Origin: Fulvia fulva | Lineage: Eukaryota > Ascomycota > Dothideomycetes > Mycosphaerellales > Mycosphaerellaceae | Direction: 5' to 3' | Assembly: GCF_020509005.1 (NCBI RefSeq) | Contig: NC_063018.1 | Span: forward strand, 3,100,001-3,164,000 | DNA length: 64,000 nt | In this document: in pieces, positions 19,973-29,861 of the stretch | Layout: the number at the start of each line of letters is the position of its first letter | Position numbering within the stretch: the first letter of the stretch is position 1 | The notes under the pieces: generated by a model | What the model saw: the letters and a program-made list of their open reading frames with translations, nothing else | What the model was told of the DNA's origin: nothing | Database searches by the model: none | Position numbers and translations under genes: made by a program

Positions 19973-21156
19973 ATGTCGCGCGCGACCCCGGTCGAGTATG
20001 ACTATCCAGCAGGCTTCCTTCGCGGAAATGTCCCCGACATCATCATGATGCCCTGTGGCGTGCACAAGCGACCCAAGAAGATCTCCGTGCAGCCTCGGCG
20101 CCTTGGGGAGCGTCCTCGAACTGGTGCTCAGCGCTACAGACGCCAGGTCGAGGGTGGAGACAAGCTGGGATCCTGCGAGTGCGACTTCCACGACTTCCCA
20201 GAACTACGTGCGGAGCGTGAGAAAGCAGCAATGGTATGTCTCTCGTATCCCGCCCAAGTATGGATATGACTAATGATGGCCAGATCACTCAATTTTCGCG
20301 TACATTCTTCCCATTCCGCAGGCTCCCGGGCGAGCTTCGCAACAACATCCACGGGCTCGTCCTCACCTTCCGCGACGCCATCGAGTTCTGCCCAGAGCCT
20401 TTTACCTTCAGCGGTCAAGGCCAGCTCAAGGGCGACTTTCTCGTCAACTACAAGCAGAGTGCCAAGTATCATCATCAAAGTACGAAGCACAAGCTTAACA
20501 CCGCAGCCGCATTGATGCGCACCGATCGTCAAAACAGCAAGGAGACCACGTCCATCTTCTACGGTACCAACGAGTTCCGATTCAGTAACACCACGGGCTG
20601 GATCTCGCTTGACTTCTTCCTCAACAAGATCGGACTCGAAAAGGCTGCAATGCTTCGCATGGTCACTGTTTGCCACCCCAAGTTTCTCGTCAAGCCTGTA
20701 TCTGTCTCCAGCCAGGAGTCGTTCAAGAAGGGTTGCATCTACCTCGAGATTGGAGGCATCATCAAGGAGCCAGGCTTCGTCTACGAGAAGCGCTGGTTCG
20801 AGGAGCAGGGCACCACTAGGGACCCAGCTCTCGTCCTCGAGAAAGTGGGCGAGCTCCAGAAGCTCTGTCTTACTGTCCCGGTCTACGCTGATCCGGGCGC
20901 TGCGAACGACACGGTGGTGGACGAGAACAAGTTCGAGGATCTCAAGATCAGCTTCCTGGGTCTGCACAGCAAGAGCGTGCCCGCAAAGTGGATCAACGAG
21001 CCAGGCTGGTGGGTTCGAGACAATATCCGTAAGGGTAGAGCATCTGCTCAGTCTGCTGGAGTTCAGAACGGGAAGCAGTACAAGGTTGAGGACATCTTTC
21101 TTGATGAGGTTGGGTTCTACCGCTCGTTGGCTATGGCAAGACCCGAAAAGAATTAG
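19973..21156 (+). CDS. Paralogue B, Cys/His module + F-box/2EXR-like protein
   Basis: Exon 1 (19973-20233) and exon 2 (20284-21156), joined by a 50-bp phase-0 intron with a CTAAT branch site, give about 377 aa. The N-terminal module has MPCGVHKRP (Cys28, His31), RPRTGAQRYRR, and GSCECDFHDFPELRAE (Cys68, Cys70, His73). The spacing of these Cys and His residues, kept in all three paralogues, looks like a metal site, but this is inference. Exon 2 starts ITQFSRTFFPFRRLPGELRN then NIHGLVLTF, the typical opening of fungal F-box/2EXR-like proteins, followed by EFCPEPF, AALMRTDRQ, NEFRFSNTTGWISLDFF and a variable end. The tail is shorter than in A and C and lacks GEW...GIE.LFAE. No signal peptide or membrane segment. 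Function unknown. Confidence 0.72.
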
Positions 21157-21577
21157 GAGAGTGTCCGAGAGTGTGTATCAAGAGGAGGTTGGAACGGTGA
21201 CACGTGTGGATTCACAAAGAGCTGCACGAAAGATGAGGGCCTGAGAGGCTGACGAGGATGTGTCGATCCCTCACAGCACGTGCTCACACCACAGCGTGTT
21301 TCTCTTCCAATAAGATGCTCATCGGTAGCACTTTACACAAAACAATCCAATGACTATTACGACTACAATCGTGAAACAGTCCTACCAATCGCCGTTCCAA
21401 ATGCTTCCCGCTGCTCTCGTCGCTCTTCGTGTCAAGCACTTGGTCGATTACTGTCACACATACATTCCGCTCTACTATTGCACCCCCGTGGGACCAACAG
21501 TGATGGACTTAGCGGAGACTATCGCACATTTGGACCAGATACGCTGCCTCATAGGGAAAAGCAGATCATGTTTGTAG
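21157..21577. other. Intergenic between paralogues B and C
   Basis: No gene is recognised. Confidence 0.5.
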
Positions 21578-21645
21578 CATTCACTAACGTGCACGTGCTT
21601 CTGCGTCATTTGAGCATTGAAAAAAGCGCCAACAACGCTCGGGCC
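21578..21645 (+). promoter_or_regulatory. Conserved upstream module, copy C
   Basis: CATTCACTAACGTGCACGTG, CTTCTGCGTCATTTGAGC and GAAAAAAGCGCCAACAACGC parallel copy B. A candidate 5' intron (21847-21894) lies between it and the start codon, in a place like that of the 5' intron of paralogue A. Confidence 0.5.
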
Positions 21646-21974
21646 CAGAGACACTCTTCTTAAATCTCAACATTTGATCTTGCACCTCCACCACAACAAC
21701 AAGCAAGTCTCTTCGCCCATACTCGACACTGCTCGCTCACCACATATAAGATCGGCAACTTCAAATACCTTGTCCGTCGCCGATAACAACACCGCAACAG
21801 TAATTGACACTCGCACGGCACATTCCTGTCGTGTCGCGCATTTCCAGTAAGCTTCCCTCATTTAGGATCAAAGTATGCTCTAATGGAACAACAGACTCCC
21901 GCACCTTCAACAGAACCGCCCAAAGGCCCACCTCGAAACTTCGAGGCAATGCGGCCAGCTTCACCAACCCTCTC

Positions 21975-23135
21975 ATGCCATGCGGTATGCACAGGCGCCC
22001 GGCCAACGTTCCAGCAAAGCCGCTCGATTACTACGATCGACCACGCAAGTCCGCTCAGAGGTATCGACGAGTACTGAAGCAAGGCGAGAAGCGCGGAGAT
22101 TGCTCATGCGACTACCACGACTACCCTCAGCTACGATTCGAAAGCGAACACGCTGAAGAGGTAAGTACCAAAGGGAGCTAATATCGGGTCGCAACTGACA
22201 TTCTCCAGACATTCAAGGACAAGCCATTCCGCTTCGCAGGCCTGCCCACCGCGATCCGCAAGCAGATCCTTGGCGAAGCGGTCCTCTTCGACGGAGTCAT
22301 CGAGTTCTGCCCGGAACCTTTCCAATGGTCGGGCTACGGCCGGCAGAAGGGCTGCGAGGAGGAATTTCGTGAGGCTTGCAGCCACCAGTACGATACAGTC
22401 AAGCCTAAGGTCTACACTAGCTGGGCCCTGATGCGGACCTGCAAGCAATTCAAGGAGGACATCACGGAGGACTTCTACTCCTCGAACGAGTTCCGCTTCT
22501 CCAATGTGACGGGTTGGGTCACATTGGACATCTTACTGCAGAAGATCGGTTCCGAAAAGGCAGCTATGATCCGCAAGCTGAGCGTCAGCCACCCTGGCTT
22601 GAACGTCCTCCCGGAATCACTCAGTACCCTCGGCACATACGCTGGAGCTCAAATCTACATCTCTATGATTGGTGACATCCGCAGTGAGCCAGGCTTCGAC
22701 ACTTACAGCGATAAGCGTTGGTTCGAATCGGGGAAAGCCATCCTGGATCCAGTCCTCGTCCTCGAGAAGATTGGCAAGCTTCGGGAGCTGCGCTGGATCA
22801 TTCCAGCCTTCAGCCGCCACGGGGTTGTTCCCTATATGGAGAGCCCAGTCGACCAGAACAAGTTCGAGAACTTAACCATGACCTGGGCAGGCGTGCACAC
22901 CAAGCAGGAGTACACTTTCGACACGTACAACGATCCGCGGGTGTTGATGTACAGTGCTCAGCACAAGGCGAAGGAGTTTGCTGAGGCCCACACCGAGAAG
23001 ACCAACAAGATCTGCAAATACGAAGATCACTGGCTCGACGAGAACGGCGAGTGGGTCGACAGCGTTGTGGGTGAGAGCCAGTGGGTGAACGAGGGTATAT
23101 ATGATGGCATCGAAGCTCTGTTCGCCGAAGAGTAA
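21975..23135 (+). CDS. Paralogue C, Cys/His module + F-box/2EXR-like protein
   Basis: Exon 1 (21975-22160) and exon 2 (22209-23135), with a 48-bp phase-0 intron, give about 370 aa. It begins MPCGMHRRPANVP, with RPRKSAQRYRRVL and GDCSCDYHDYPQLRFE. The frame is open further upstream and resembles paralogue A there, but has no ATG, so translation either starts at 21975 or in an upstream exon. Exon 2 runs TFKDKPFRFAGLPTAIRKQI, EFCPEPF, NEFRFSNVTGWVTLDILLQK, and ends KYEDHWLDENGEW...GIEALFAEE, as in A. In all three the central block NEFRFSN-TGW is the best conserved part. The family is probably restricted to related fungi. A role as an adaptor of ubiquitin ligases is only a guess from the F-box-like LP.E(I/L)R start. 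Confidence 0.68.
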
Positions 23136-23465
23136 GAGCAGCCCGAGCGCCCGAGATGCATCGCGCGCAAGGCTGCTGAGGGATATAGGGCGTGCTGGGT
23201 AGGCTAGCTGCCATTGGAGATGGCTATTTGCGCTTGAAAGGACGATTATGTTTGCATCGGTACGTGTTGCCATAACTTGACTCAACCTGCAGGCCTATAA
23301 AGGAGGCCGCGGCACAACAAGTCTTTTGAAGCGATTGCTCACATTATCAATGCACGTTGAAGCAATGAGCACAGATTGTAGTAAAGAGTATACATACCTG
23401 TCCAAGCTCTTGCGTGGTACTCATTACTCACTCTTAGGTACCGCCATCGAACCGAAGCTCTCAGG

Positions 23466-23963
23466 ATGCAGCACCCACAACTCAAAAGCGAGCGAGACTG
23501 CCTGGAGAAAGACTTGCTTGAGTCCGAGAAGTCCGGGTCAATGAAAGGCATCACTCTCAAACCAGTCCCCAGAACGAGGCTTCGCCAATGGACCGCAACG
23601 GTCGAGATCACTGAAGCTGACTACCCCGAGTCAGCCTATCAGGGCGGCAGCTTCAACTTCACTATTGTCATCAAGGACGAAAAGCTCACCTACTCATTCA
23701 AAGCACTCGAGATCACCTGCAACACCAAGCTCTACAGCCCACATATTAATGCTCAGACTGGCAAGGTGATCTCGAAACTCGATGATCAGTATTGGAGCCC
23801 GGCGCTCGATCTGCGTGCGATGATGTCCGCGTTTGTGGAATCAATGATGCAGCCGGTCCCAGCGTATGCGGCGGGTGAAGAGATAGGAAGAGAGTACAAG
23901 AATGAAAGGATCGAGTTCACGAAGAAAGCGAAGGAGTGGACTAGACTCTATGCAATGGAGTAA
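23466..23963 (+). CDS. Ubiquitin-conjugating-enzyme-like protein lacking catalytic cysteine
   Basis: A single exon encodes about 165 aa. The order W-x-A-T-V-E-I, YQGGSFNFTIVI, YSFKALEITCNTKLYSPHIN, GKVISKLDDQYWSPAL matches the E2 (UBC) fold, where one expects YxGGxFxLxI, TxIYHPNIN and GxICLDIL...WSPAL. Here HPN is replaced by SPH and the position of the catalytic Cys by Ile (about residue 102), so thioester formation is not expected. It is thus UEV-like, perhaps a partner or adaptor of an active E2. It begins 330 bp after paralogue C on the same strand. The N-terminal helix (LKSERDCLEKDLLESEKSG) fits the E2 alpha-1. The assignment rests on motif order, not on a search. Confidence 0.68.
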   Translation: MQHPQLKSERDCLEKDLLESEKSGSMKGITLKPVPRTRLRQWTATVEITEADYPESAYQGGSFNFTIVIKDEKLTYSFKALEITCNTKLYSPHINAQTGKVISKLDDQYWSPALDLRAMMSAFVESMMQPVPAYAAGEEIGREYKNERIEFTKKAKEWTRLYAME

Positions 23964-24754
23964 TGCTGTGTTGTCGAAGGCTGTGCGAAACGGCTCTTGT
24001 TTGAAGCAAACGTGAACACATAGTACTGCAGTATCTTGAAACGCTCGCTTTGAGTTCCAGCAATCCCCAACGCAACACCTTGGATACCAAAAATACGAAG
24101 ACCGCAGCAGGCAAGCATCCAAACACAACATCCTCAAACTTGAAGGTGAAGTCGAATGGTCGGCAGCTGGCGTCGATCCGGGGTCCAAAGGACTGGTCGC
24201 TGGCTTCCGGGCAGCTCATGCCGATGCCAGCTCGTTGAGTACAGTCTGAGCATTGGGGAGGGTGTGAACATCAGGTTCAAAGGGAAGAATGAGGTGCATC
24301 CTGTGCGCGCCGCACGCGTGCATCTGTGTTATGACTATGCCTCTCTTGGCTAACATGCTGTCGATTGTGGTAGCATCGGCACTAGCGTCTTTGCGGCAGC
24401 TGCTAATCTTCGACAAGCCTCAAAGCCGAGCTTCGTCTGCTCGTGAGGTGAATGACCAGGCAGGTGTCAAGCAACTGTATGACCCTTGCATGTACTGAAC
24501 GAAACACGCCCTTCGCAATGTTATCGGAAACTGGATATGATTCTGGCGTGAAGGTTGTCCGAAAGATAATAGGGTGTATCTTGGGTTACAGCAGTACAAA
24601 TCCTCCGAGCTTGGGCGTGACGATAATGCCTTCTGAATGGGTAGAAAACCACACAGTGTCAATGTACTCGACTAGCCACTTACCAAAGGGTTCGCTCGGA
24701 TGGTCGACACCAAGTATGCCTGATGAGAGAATTTCGAATGTGCTCGTAGCCGTC
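23964..24754. other. Intergenic, no gene recognised
   Basis: It contains only short frames with no motif; part may be the decayed C-terminal portion of the HET relic on the minus strand. Confidence 0.45.
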
Positions 24755-25530
24755 TCACGACGCTTCCATCCCGGTCGCGTAGCTCAAATGCTGCCTCATA
24801 ACAGCGGGCGACAGCTCTTCTCTTGACACAATGCAGTCGACTGTTAGCTGAGCCCTCTCTCCCAAGGCTCTCAATCGAGGATCACCAAACGTTGCGGAGA
24901 CTTTGCCTCTCGGGTCACTGCATTGGGTCATGGCGTAGCTCAAGAATAAATCGAACGGGACATCTGGTGCTCGCGTAGTGGTCCGCCGGATCATACAAAC
25001 TGTTTTGACGTGCGGGTACAATGATTCGAAGGCGCCTCCTGTACAGTTTAGCCATGCTATGGAGACTTCGTCGCCACATCGCGTGATGATCGTTCTTGCT
25101 TGCATGATCTCCGGGACGATCCAAGTCCTGGTGAAGTAAGCACAGGATAGCAAAAACTCAAGAGCAAAGCCTACGGCCACGGAGAGCCCAAGTCTATTCA
25201 GATTGCGGATCGTCGGTGTACTGGTCGGTTTCAGGGCCGTGCCCAGAGCTGAGATGTCGTTCCCAGCAGGTCCAAACGAATCATCGACACGAGAGGCGTA
25301 ATGGAATATTCGCCACATCTGTCGGATTTGCGGGTTACGCCCTGCAGTAAAATAGTGCCCAACGGCCGTATCGCACACGTCATGACATACTTCTGCTGTC
25401 TACTGCCGTAGCTCATGCAATACAAGCTCCTGCTCTCTATGACGATCTGAGGTCCGGCGAAGCCTCGCCATATCCTGGTATCATAGTCCGACCAATCCGC
25501 AGGAAGCTCCGACAAGTCGCTGCTGCGCTC
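24755..25530 (-). pseudogene. HET-domain (heterokaryon incompatibility) gene relic
   Basis: On the minus strand, a frame from about 25378 to 24755 holds LLSCAYFTRTWIVPEIMQAR followed by TIITRCGDEVSIAW, the HET segment usually read as W.R.WI.QE, and then SDPRGKVSATFGDPRLRA, like the SDPRDKVYA block. There is no proper ATG: the frame opens through GTG, and upstream coding-like sequence (to about 25530, LPADWSDYDTRIWRGF) is in another frame. The N-terminal LSY.WG and CIDQ parts are missing. It is probably a truncated, frameshifted copy. HET proteins act in allorecognition cell death and are often duplicated and lost. Confidence 0.55.
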
Positions 25531-25592
25531 CATGTCGAAGCACAAAATGAAAGACTACCAATCGCTTTCTATCGTCATCGCCCGAGACGCTT

Positions 25593-25944
25593 CTAGTCAC
25601 CCATGCCGGGATCATGCGAAGCACCCTTCTCATCAGCTTCGTTGTCGTCGTCTGTGCGGTTGCCGAGTGCGCTGTCCTGGTTCATACGTGCGGGCGAGTC
25701 CTCGGGCGAGCTATGTGGCTGGATAGGTGTATCGCCGAACACGAAGCTCCCTCCAGCAGGTGGTGTGGCTGCGCCGAAGTCGACGATTGAGATGCCACCG
25801 CACCGGATGATATGGTCAAGATTCTTGCTGAACTTGGCTCTCGCCCGTGCAAGGCTTTCAGGTGACTAGTCTGAATTGGACTTCTTTGCCACTCGCTGTC
25901 GTTGCGTCGGAGTAGGTGCGTCACTCAGAGTGGCGCGATCATTC
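25593..25944 (-). pseudogene. Coding-like 3' extension of the DUF7918-type gene with in-frame TAG
   Basis: The minus-strand frame from 25944 reads NDRATLSDAPTPTQRQRVAK KSNSD, then TAG (25868-25866), then SPESLARARAKFSKNLDHI and IVDFGAATPPAGGSFVFGD, ending DEKGASHDPGMGD and a stop at 25595-25593. Codon choice (C-ending) looks like real coding sequence on both sides of the TAG. A weak donor at 26004 and an acceptor at 25945 with a GCTAAT branch site would join it in frame to the upstream gene. CAG to TAG by a C-to-T change is one explanation of the stop. Confidence 0.5.
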
Positions 25945-26000
25945 CTTTAGACTCTTCGAATTAGCATTGGCTGTTCTACACGGTTGGAGAGATACCGCAG

Positions 26001-27839
26001 TCACAACTCTTCATCCAATGTCTCCGATGTTGGTGGCGGGATGTCTCGCTTGACTTCTGGTGTGGATGCTGCTCTCTGCTGCGCGTTCTCATTCGGCGGC
26101 GCATCGGACATTGATGTCGCGGGCAGTTGGGCTTCGTTGGGAGTCGAGCCAAGGGATCCGAAGCTGTTTTTCAGTCCAGGCATGCTTGCTCTGTGGCGCT
26201 TGAATGGGCTGGCTAGAGCTTCTGCATCGGGACCGGGTGACAGGCTATCAGGTGGTGTGCCAGCATTGGCGCCAGTGCTGGTGATGGACTTCGGTGTGCC
26301 GACAGGAGAAGCCTCCTCCGTCTTGAGGTGCGGTGACTTTTTCATCTGGTCGTTGACCGGATCAGCAGAATGCTGTCTCTTAAGCTGTGGGAGGTCAGTA
26401 TATCGTCTCCTTGCTAGATAATGGTTCGTGCTTACCTTGATCTTGCCTACACCCTCGGCAGTTTCGCGTATGCGCTTGGCATCTTCCGGAGACAGGTGAT
26501 TGGTGCCATGCTCTTGCTTGACGTCGTTATCATCGGGTCCGTTTGGCAGCCTCTCGTCGTCCTCGTCATCATCGTCACTGTCCATGGCGTCAACGTCCCT
26601 GTCTTTCGCTTTTCGTTCTCTGTAGCCCGAGTAGCCGATGGTGCCTTGTGACTTGAGCGGACCGAGCTTCGAAAAGTCTGGCCCTGACGACTTCCGCTTG
26701 GTTGACTGCGGCGTTTTCTCTGCTTCTTGTGTCTCAAGCATTCCCATCTTGCGTAGCTGCTTCTCGCCTCGGTAGAAGAATGTGAACACGGCGTAAGGCG
26801 ACTCTGGAGGGTCCAAGCCGGTTACTGTCTGAGTGCTGATAGTTTTTGGGTCCAATGTTTTGGGTTTGGCAAAGCTCGTGGTGTGGTCGACATCTGCATC
26901 GCCTCCCTCGCCGTTGCCGTTCTGCTCCATGTTCTCGTCGTCATCGTGTGCGTCAAACTGTGGGGAGTACTCTCCTCGCTTGATCTCACCACTCGCAAGT
27001 ACGCGAAAGAGGGCAACCTTGATCTGGCCTGCAGCTTCCGGTTGTGGTGGCTCATCGTCGGAGTCGCTGTTGTCTGAGTCGAACAGTCCTTCGTCGTTGT
27101 CAATGTCTTCGACGGGTGCACTGCCGTCACCGCCATAACGGAGCACTCCGTTTGTCCGCTTGGTAGCGTCATCTCTCTCGCCATCTTCGCTGTCACTGTT
27201 GGCGCCCTCCTTCTCTTTCCTCTTTCGGCGTGCCTTCTCTAGTCTGCGCTGCCGCTTCTCAATCCGGTCCTGCTTGTCCTTGCTGCTGCCTTCCAAATCA
27301 AGCCCATTAAGCCATCTCTCCAGTCCTACCTCTCGAAACAGGAACTCGCGTTCTGCCAGGCCCCCACCTTCCGACGCTGGCACGCTGACCCACCTCGAGT
27401 TCACCCACGTCTCTTCGCCTCGCCGCAAGAGTGTCGCGACTTCCTCTTTCGCTCGTCCGTCGAAGTAGATGTAGGCAGCAATCGTCTCGTTTGGGTTGGT
27501 GGTGCGTGGGATGTAGGGTGGTATTGAGGCGCTGAACTTGCCCCGTTCGCCTGTGTTTCCTGGCAGTCCACCGACCACTCTTGGCTTGGGGTACGGATCA
27601 TCTGGCGTAGCTTTGGGCGTCGAGTAGGGCACGTTCAGCCCCGGTGTGAGCAGGGTTATGCTGATGGCAAAGGTGGACTGCTCTGGCTTGCCGGTGGAGG
27701 AACCGAAGGGGACTTTCGCAGGAGGGACTGGTATGTATGTGGATATACGACTCTGACGCGACTGCTTCTGCACCGAAAACTCAGAGATGGGGCCATCGGG
27801 GGTGTGTATACTGACCGCAAGGCCCTTGAAGCAAGGCAT
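26001..27839 (-). CDS. DUF7918-type fungal protein with charged C-terminal region
   Basis: Exon 1 (27839-26436) and exon 2 (26384-26001), joined by a 51-bp intron, give about 595 aa. The N-terminus MPCFKGLAVSIHTPDGPISE, then ISTYIPVPP, FAISITLLTPGLNVPYSTP and ETIAAYIYFDGRAKEEV followed by FLFREVGLE recalls the DUF7918 fold, a beta-rich domain of unknown function widespread in fungi. From about residue 190 the chain is highly charged: an Arg/Lys-rich coiled coil (KRQRRLEKARRKRKEKEG) and acidic Asp/Glu runs, then a KRH-containing Ser/Pro-rich tail. Basic clusters suggest a nuclear location. The intron (26435-26385) is stop-free and a multiple of three; it is called on its GTAAGC donor, CTGAC branch site and CCACAG acceptor. 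The gene may continue into a third exon (see 25593-25944), in which case the TGA at 26001 is intronic. Confidence 0.8.
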   Translation of the reverse strand: MPCFKGLAVSIHTPDGPISEFSVQKQSRQSRISTYIPVPPAKVPFGSSTGKPEQSTFAISITLLTPGLNVPYSTPKATPDDPYPKPRVVGGLPGNTGERGKFSASIPPYIPRTTNPNETIAAYIYFDGRAKEEVATLLRRGEETWVNSRWVSVPASEGGGLAEREFLFREVGLERWLNGLDLEGSSKDKQDRIEKRQRRLEKARRKRKEKEGANSDSEDGERDDATKRTNGVLRYGGDGSAPVEDIDNDEGLFDSDNSDSDDEPPQPEAAGQIKVALFRVLASGEIKRGEYSPQFDAHDDDENMEQNGNGEGGDADVDHTTSFAKPKTLDPKTISTQTVTGLDPPESPYAVFTFFYRGEKQLRKMGMLETQEAEKTPQSTKRKSSGPDFSKLGPLKSQGTIGYSGYRERKAKDRDVDAMDSDDDDEDDERLPNGPDDNDVKQEHGTNHLSPEDAKRIRETAEGVGKIKVSTNHYLARRRYTDLPQLKRQHSADPVNDQMKKSPHLKTEEASPVGTPKSITSTGANAGTPPDSLSPGPDAEALASPFKRHRASMPGLKNSFGSLGSTPNEAQLPATSMSDAPPNENAQQRAASTPEVKRDIPPPTSETLDEEL

Positions 27840-28312
27840 CTTGCGGTCTCAGTGGGCGTTGCAGGCTTCGGTGGGATCGCTGCGGGGAGGGGCAAGAGTG
27901 TATTCGTGCGGTGTCGCGTTGTGGTGTGTTCGATGTGGTGCGCCAGTCTTCCAGCAAGATGTCGTCTTCCTGCGCGTCGTAGGGTGGGTGGGTTTTGTTT
28001 CCCTGGCGAAGCGTGTCCACGTGCCCGCCAATGGAGCGTGGCCTGCAGCAGCTTGTGGTGTTCTTGCGGAGACAAGGCGGTCACGGCAAAGGGAACTCTA
28101 TTCCCTGCGAGCGCGATGCGATGCGATGGGCGTGCAGCGACCGTCGTTGGGCTGAGCTATGCGTGCATGTCATCTTCCGCCGACTGCGCCTCCTGATAGT
28201 ATGCAGAGTGTATCTTCGTCCTTCACCAGATTGTGTCAGTCAGCCGATCACTTTGCAAGATCAAAAGACACATTCGATTGTTGTCCTGGCAGGCACCACC
28301 GTTTCACCAGAC
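27840..28312. promoter_or_regulatory. Divergent promoter region
   Basis: This gap lies between the outward starts of the DUF7918-type and NTF2-like genes. No specific site is claimed. Confidence 0.45.
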
Positions 28313-28780
28313 ATGCAGATGCACACTCCACATCCTTCAGCCGCGTCCTCTCCCGCCGATGTCAAAGACCCTGGTACGGAGGAAGAAGTCATTGCATACG
28401 TGCAGAAATGCGTAAGGGACAGTATCGATGGCGTCAATGCCCGCCGCCTGGAGAGATCGGACTCGACCTTCCATTTTGTTGCCCCTGACTTCAAGCAGAT
28501 ATCGGCTCAGCCATTGGACATAGACGAGTTCATCCGGCTGCTCAAAGCACACTGCCAGAACTATCCGGAATTCTACGTACGCTGTATGGACATCAACACC
28601 GATTTGGATATGAAGCGAAACACGGCACTGGTGTACTACAATACCGAAACGACGGGTGCTCCCCCAGGCGTCACGAGACCTGCGTGGTCGTCGTGCGAGT
28701 TTCGAAAAGTTGACGGCAGGTGGCAACAGATCTGGGCGAAGACGATGCATGGTCCTGCTCACGCTGGCTTCAACCCTTGA
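28313..28780 (+). CDS. NTF2/SnoaL-like small protein
   Basis: A single exon encodes about 155 aa, starting at ATG 28313 (MQMHTPHPSAASSP). After a disordered leader, EEEVIAYVQKCVRDSIDGVN is the first long helix. FHFVAPDFKQIS, LDIDEFIRLLKAHCQNYPEF, the two beta strands NTALVYYNTE and WSSCEFRKVDGRWQQIWA give the helix-helix-sheet layout of NTF2-like folds, with the WR-type final strands typical of SnoaL-like/ketosteroid-isomerase-like proteins. The ligand or reaction cannot be inferred. No signal peptide is evident. Upstream frame is open but without homology, so the ATG nearest the domain is chosen. Confidence 0.68.
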   Translation: MQMHTPHPSAASSPADVKDPGTEEEVIAYVQKCVRDSIDGVNARRLERSDSTFHFVAPDFKQISAQPLDIDEFIRLLKAHCQNYPEFYVRCMDINTDLDMKRNTALVYYNTETTGAPPGVTRPAWSSCEFRKVDGRWQQIWAKTMHGPAHAGFNP

Positions 28781-28836
28781 TTGCAACAGTGGCAAATCTG
28801 CCCGTCTACCACTGCTGTGCCTCCTCGGCCGAGCAA

Positions 28837-28859
28837 CATCATCATCATCATCATCATCA
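28837..28859 (+). repeat. (CAT)n microsatellite
   Basis: There are seven or more uninterrupted CAT units just after the NTF2-like gene. Confidence 0.9.
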
Positions 28860-29861
28860 ATGCCAACGCAGGACGCAACTTTGCATAACGATTCTGCCTG
28901 TTCGCTCTTGGAGTTTGTGTAAGTACAACGCCTTGGGACAATTCTCGCTCAGAGGAACATTTCTAGCGGCCAACACTCCTGACCTTGGCACCGCATGATG
29001 ACTGGTATCGACGCCTGGCAAAATGGACCAAACCGGTTATGGAAGCTTCAGACGTCTGGAAGCATCAAATCATACGATAATCTGGGCGCAAACCCATGCA
29101 TCAGGTCGCCATTCTGGCCGAAGGGCCATGTGACATACTTTTGGAATGCCTCAGGCGTGGAAATTCGGCGCCAAGCACACCATCCCATGACCCCTGGCGA
29201 GGCTTGCGTCAAGGCAACCTCATGCGGCCCGACAACCATTCTGGCCTCACTCCCATCGTCCGATTCAGGTCACGCCCACTCCTGCGGGCAGAGGGCGAAT
29301 GAGGCTGAATCTCACGAATCAGAACGGCTCGACATTCGGCCTTGCCAGCGCGACCAACAAATACCTGCAACCGACCCTTCCCATCTGCATGTCAAAGCAC
29401 AACATCGCCTCTTTCTCCAGCGTATCAATACCGATCGTTCCGGACCAACTGATACTCGTTGCACATGCCGCAGTGCCCTACCAGTGCGACCGAATCAAGG
29501 CTGCAGGCGGTCTACAGGTGACAGGTCATCAAGGGCAAGCGCGTGTATATGTGCCTCGTCCTACCTGCTCATGTCGGAGCATACACTACGCATATGCATA
29601 TTCCGCCGTGCACCTTTCATCAGCAGTGCGCACTGGCTAGCCATACGTGGCATACGCCACTGGATTTGCATTACACGTCCGCTTCCAATGGTGGTAACAG
29701 AGAGGCGAATGTCTCCGTCCGTCAGGCTGACGAGCAGTGGGTTGACCCCGCCCGTGGTGTGCTCAAAAGCTGTAATCCAGACAGGCGTCACTCTGTTTGG
29801 CATCGTAATTTCTCAACGGTGGTAGGACTACCAAGGAGTTACTGGCATCTGGAAATGTTGT
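28860..29861. other. About 1 kb with no assignable gene
   Basis: A 276-codon plus-strand frame (28995-29825) and overlapping frames on both strands are open, but composition and codon choice vary along them and no motif is recognisable. It could hold a decayed gene; I do not call one. Confidence 0.4.

Noticed and set aside
20134..20967. 277-codon open frame on the minus strand opposite paralogue B
   Set aside because: It mirrors the coding frame of B, is Leu/Glu/Val-rich without motifs, and crosses B's intron; it is an antisense shadow.
28995..29825. 276-codon plus-strand frame
   Set aside because: No motif, uneven composition, and equally good frames on the other strand; coding status cannot be supported.
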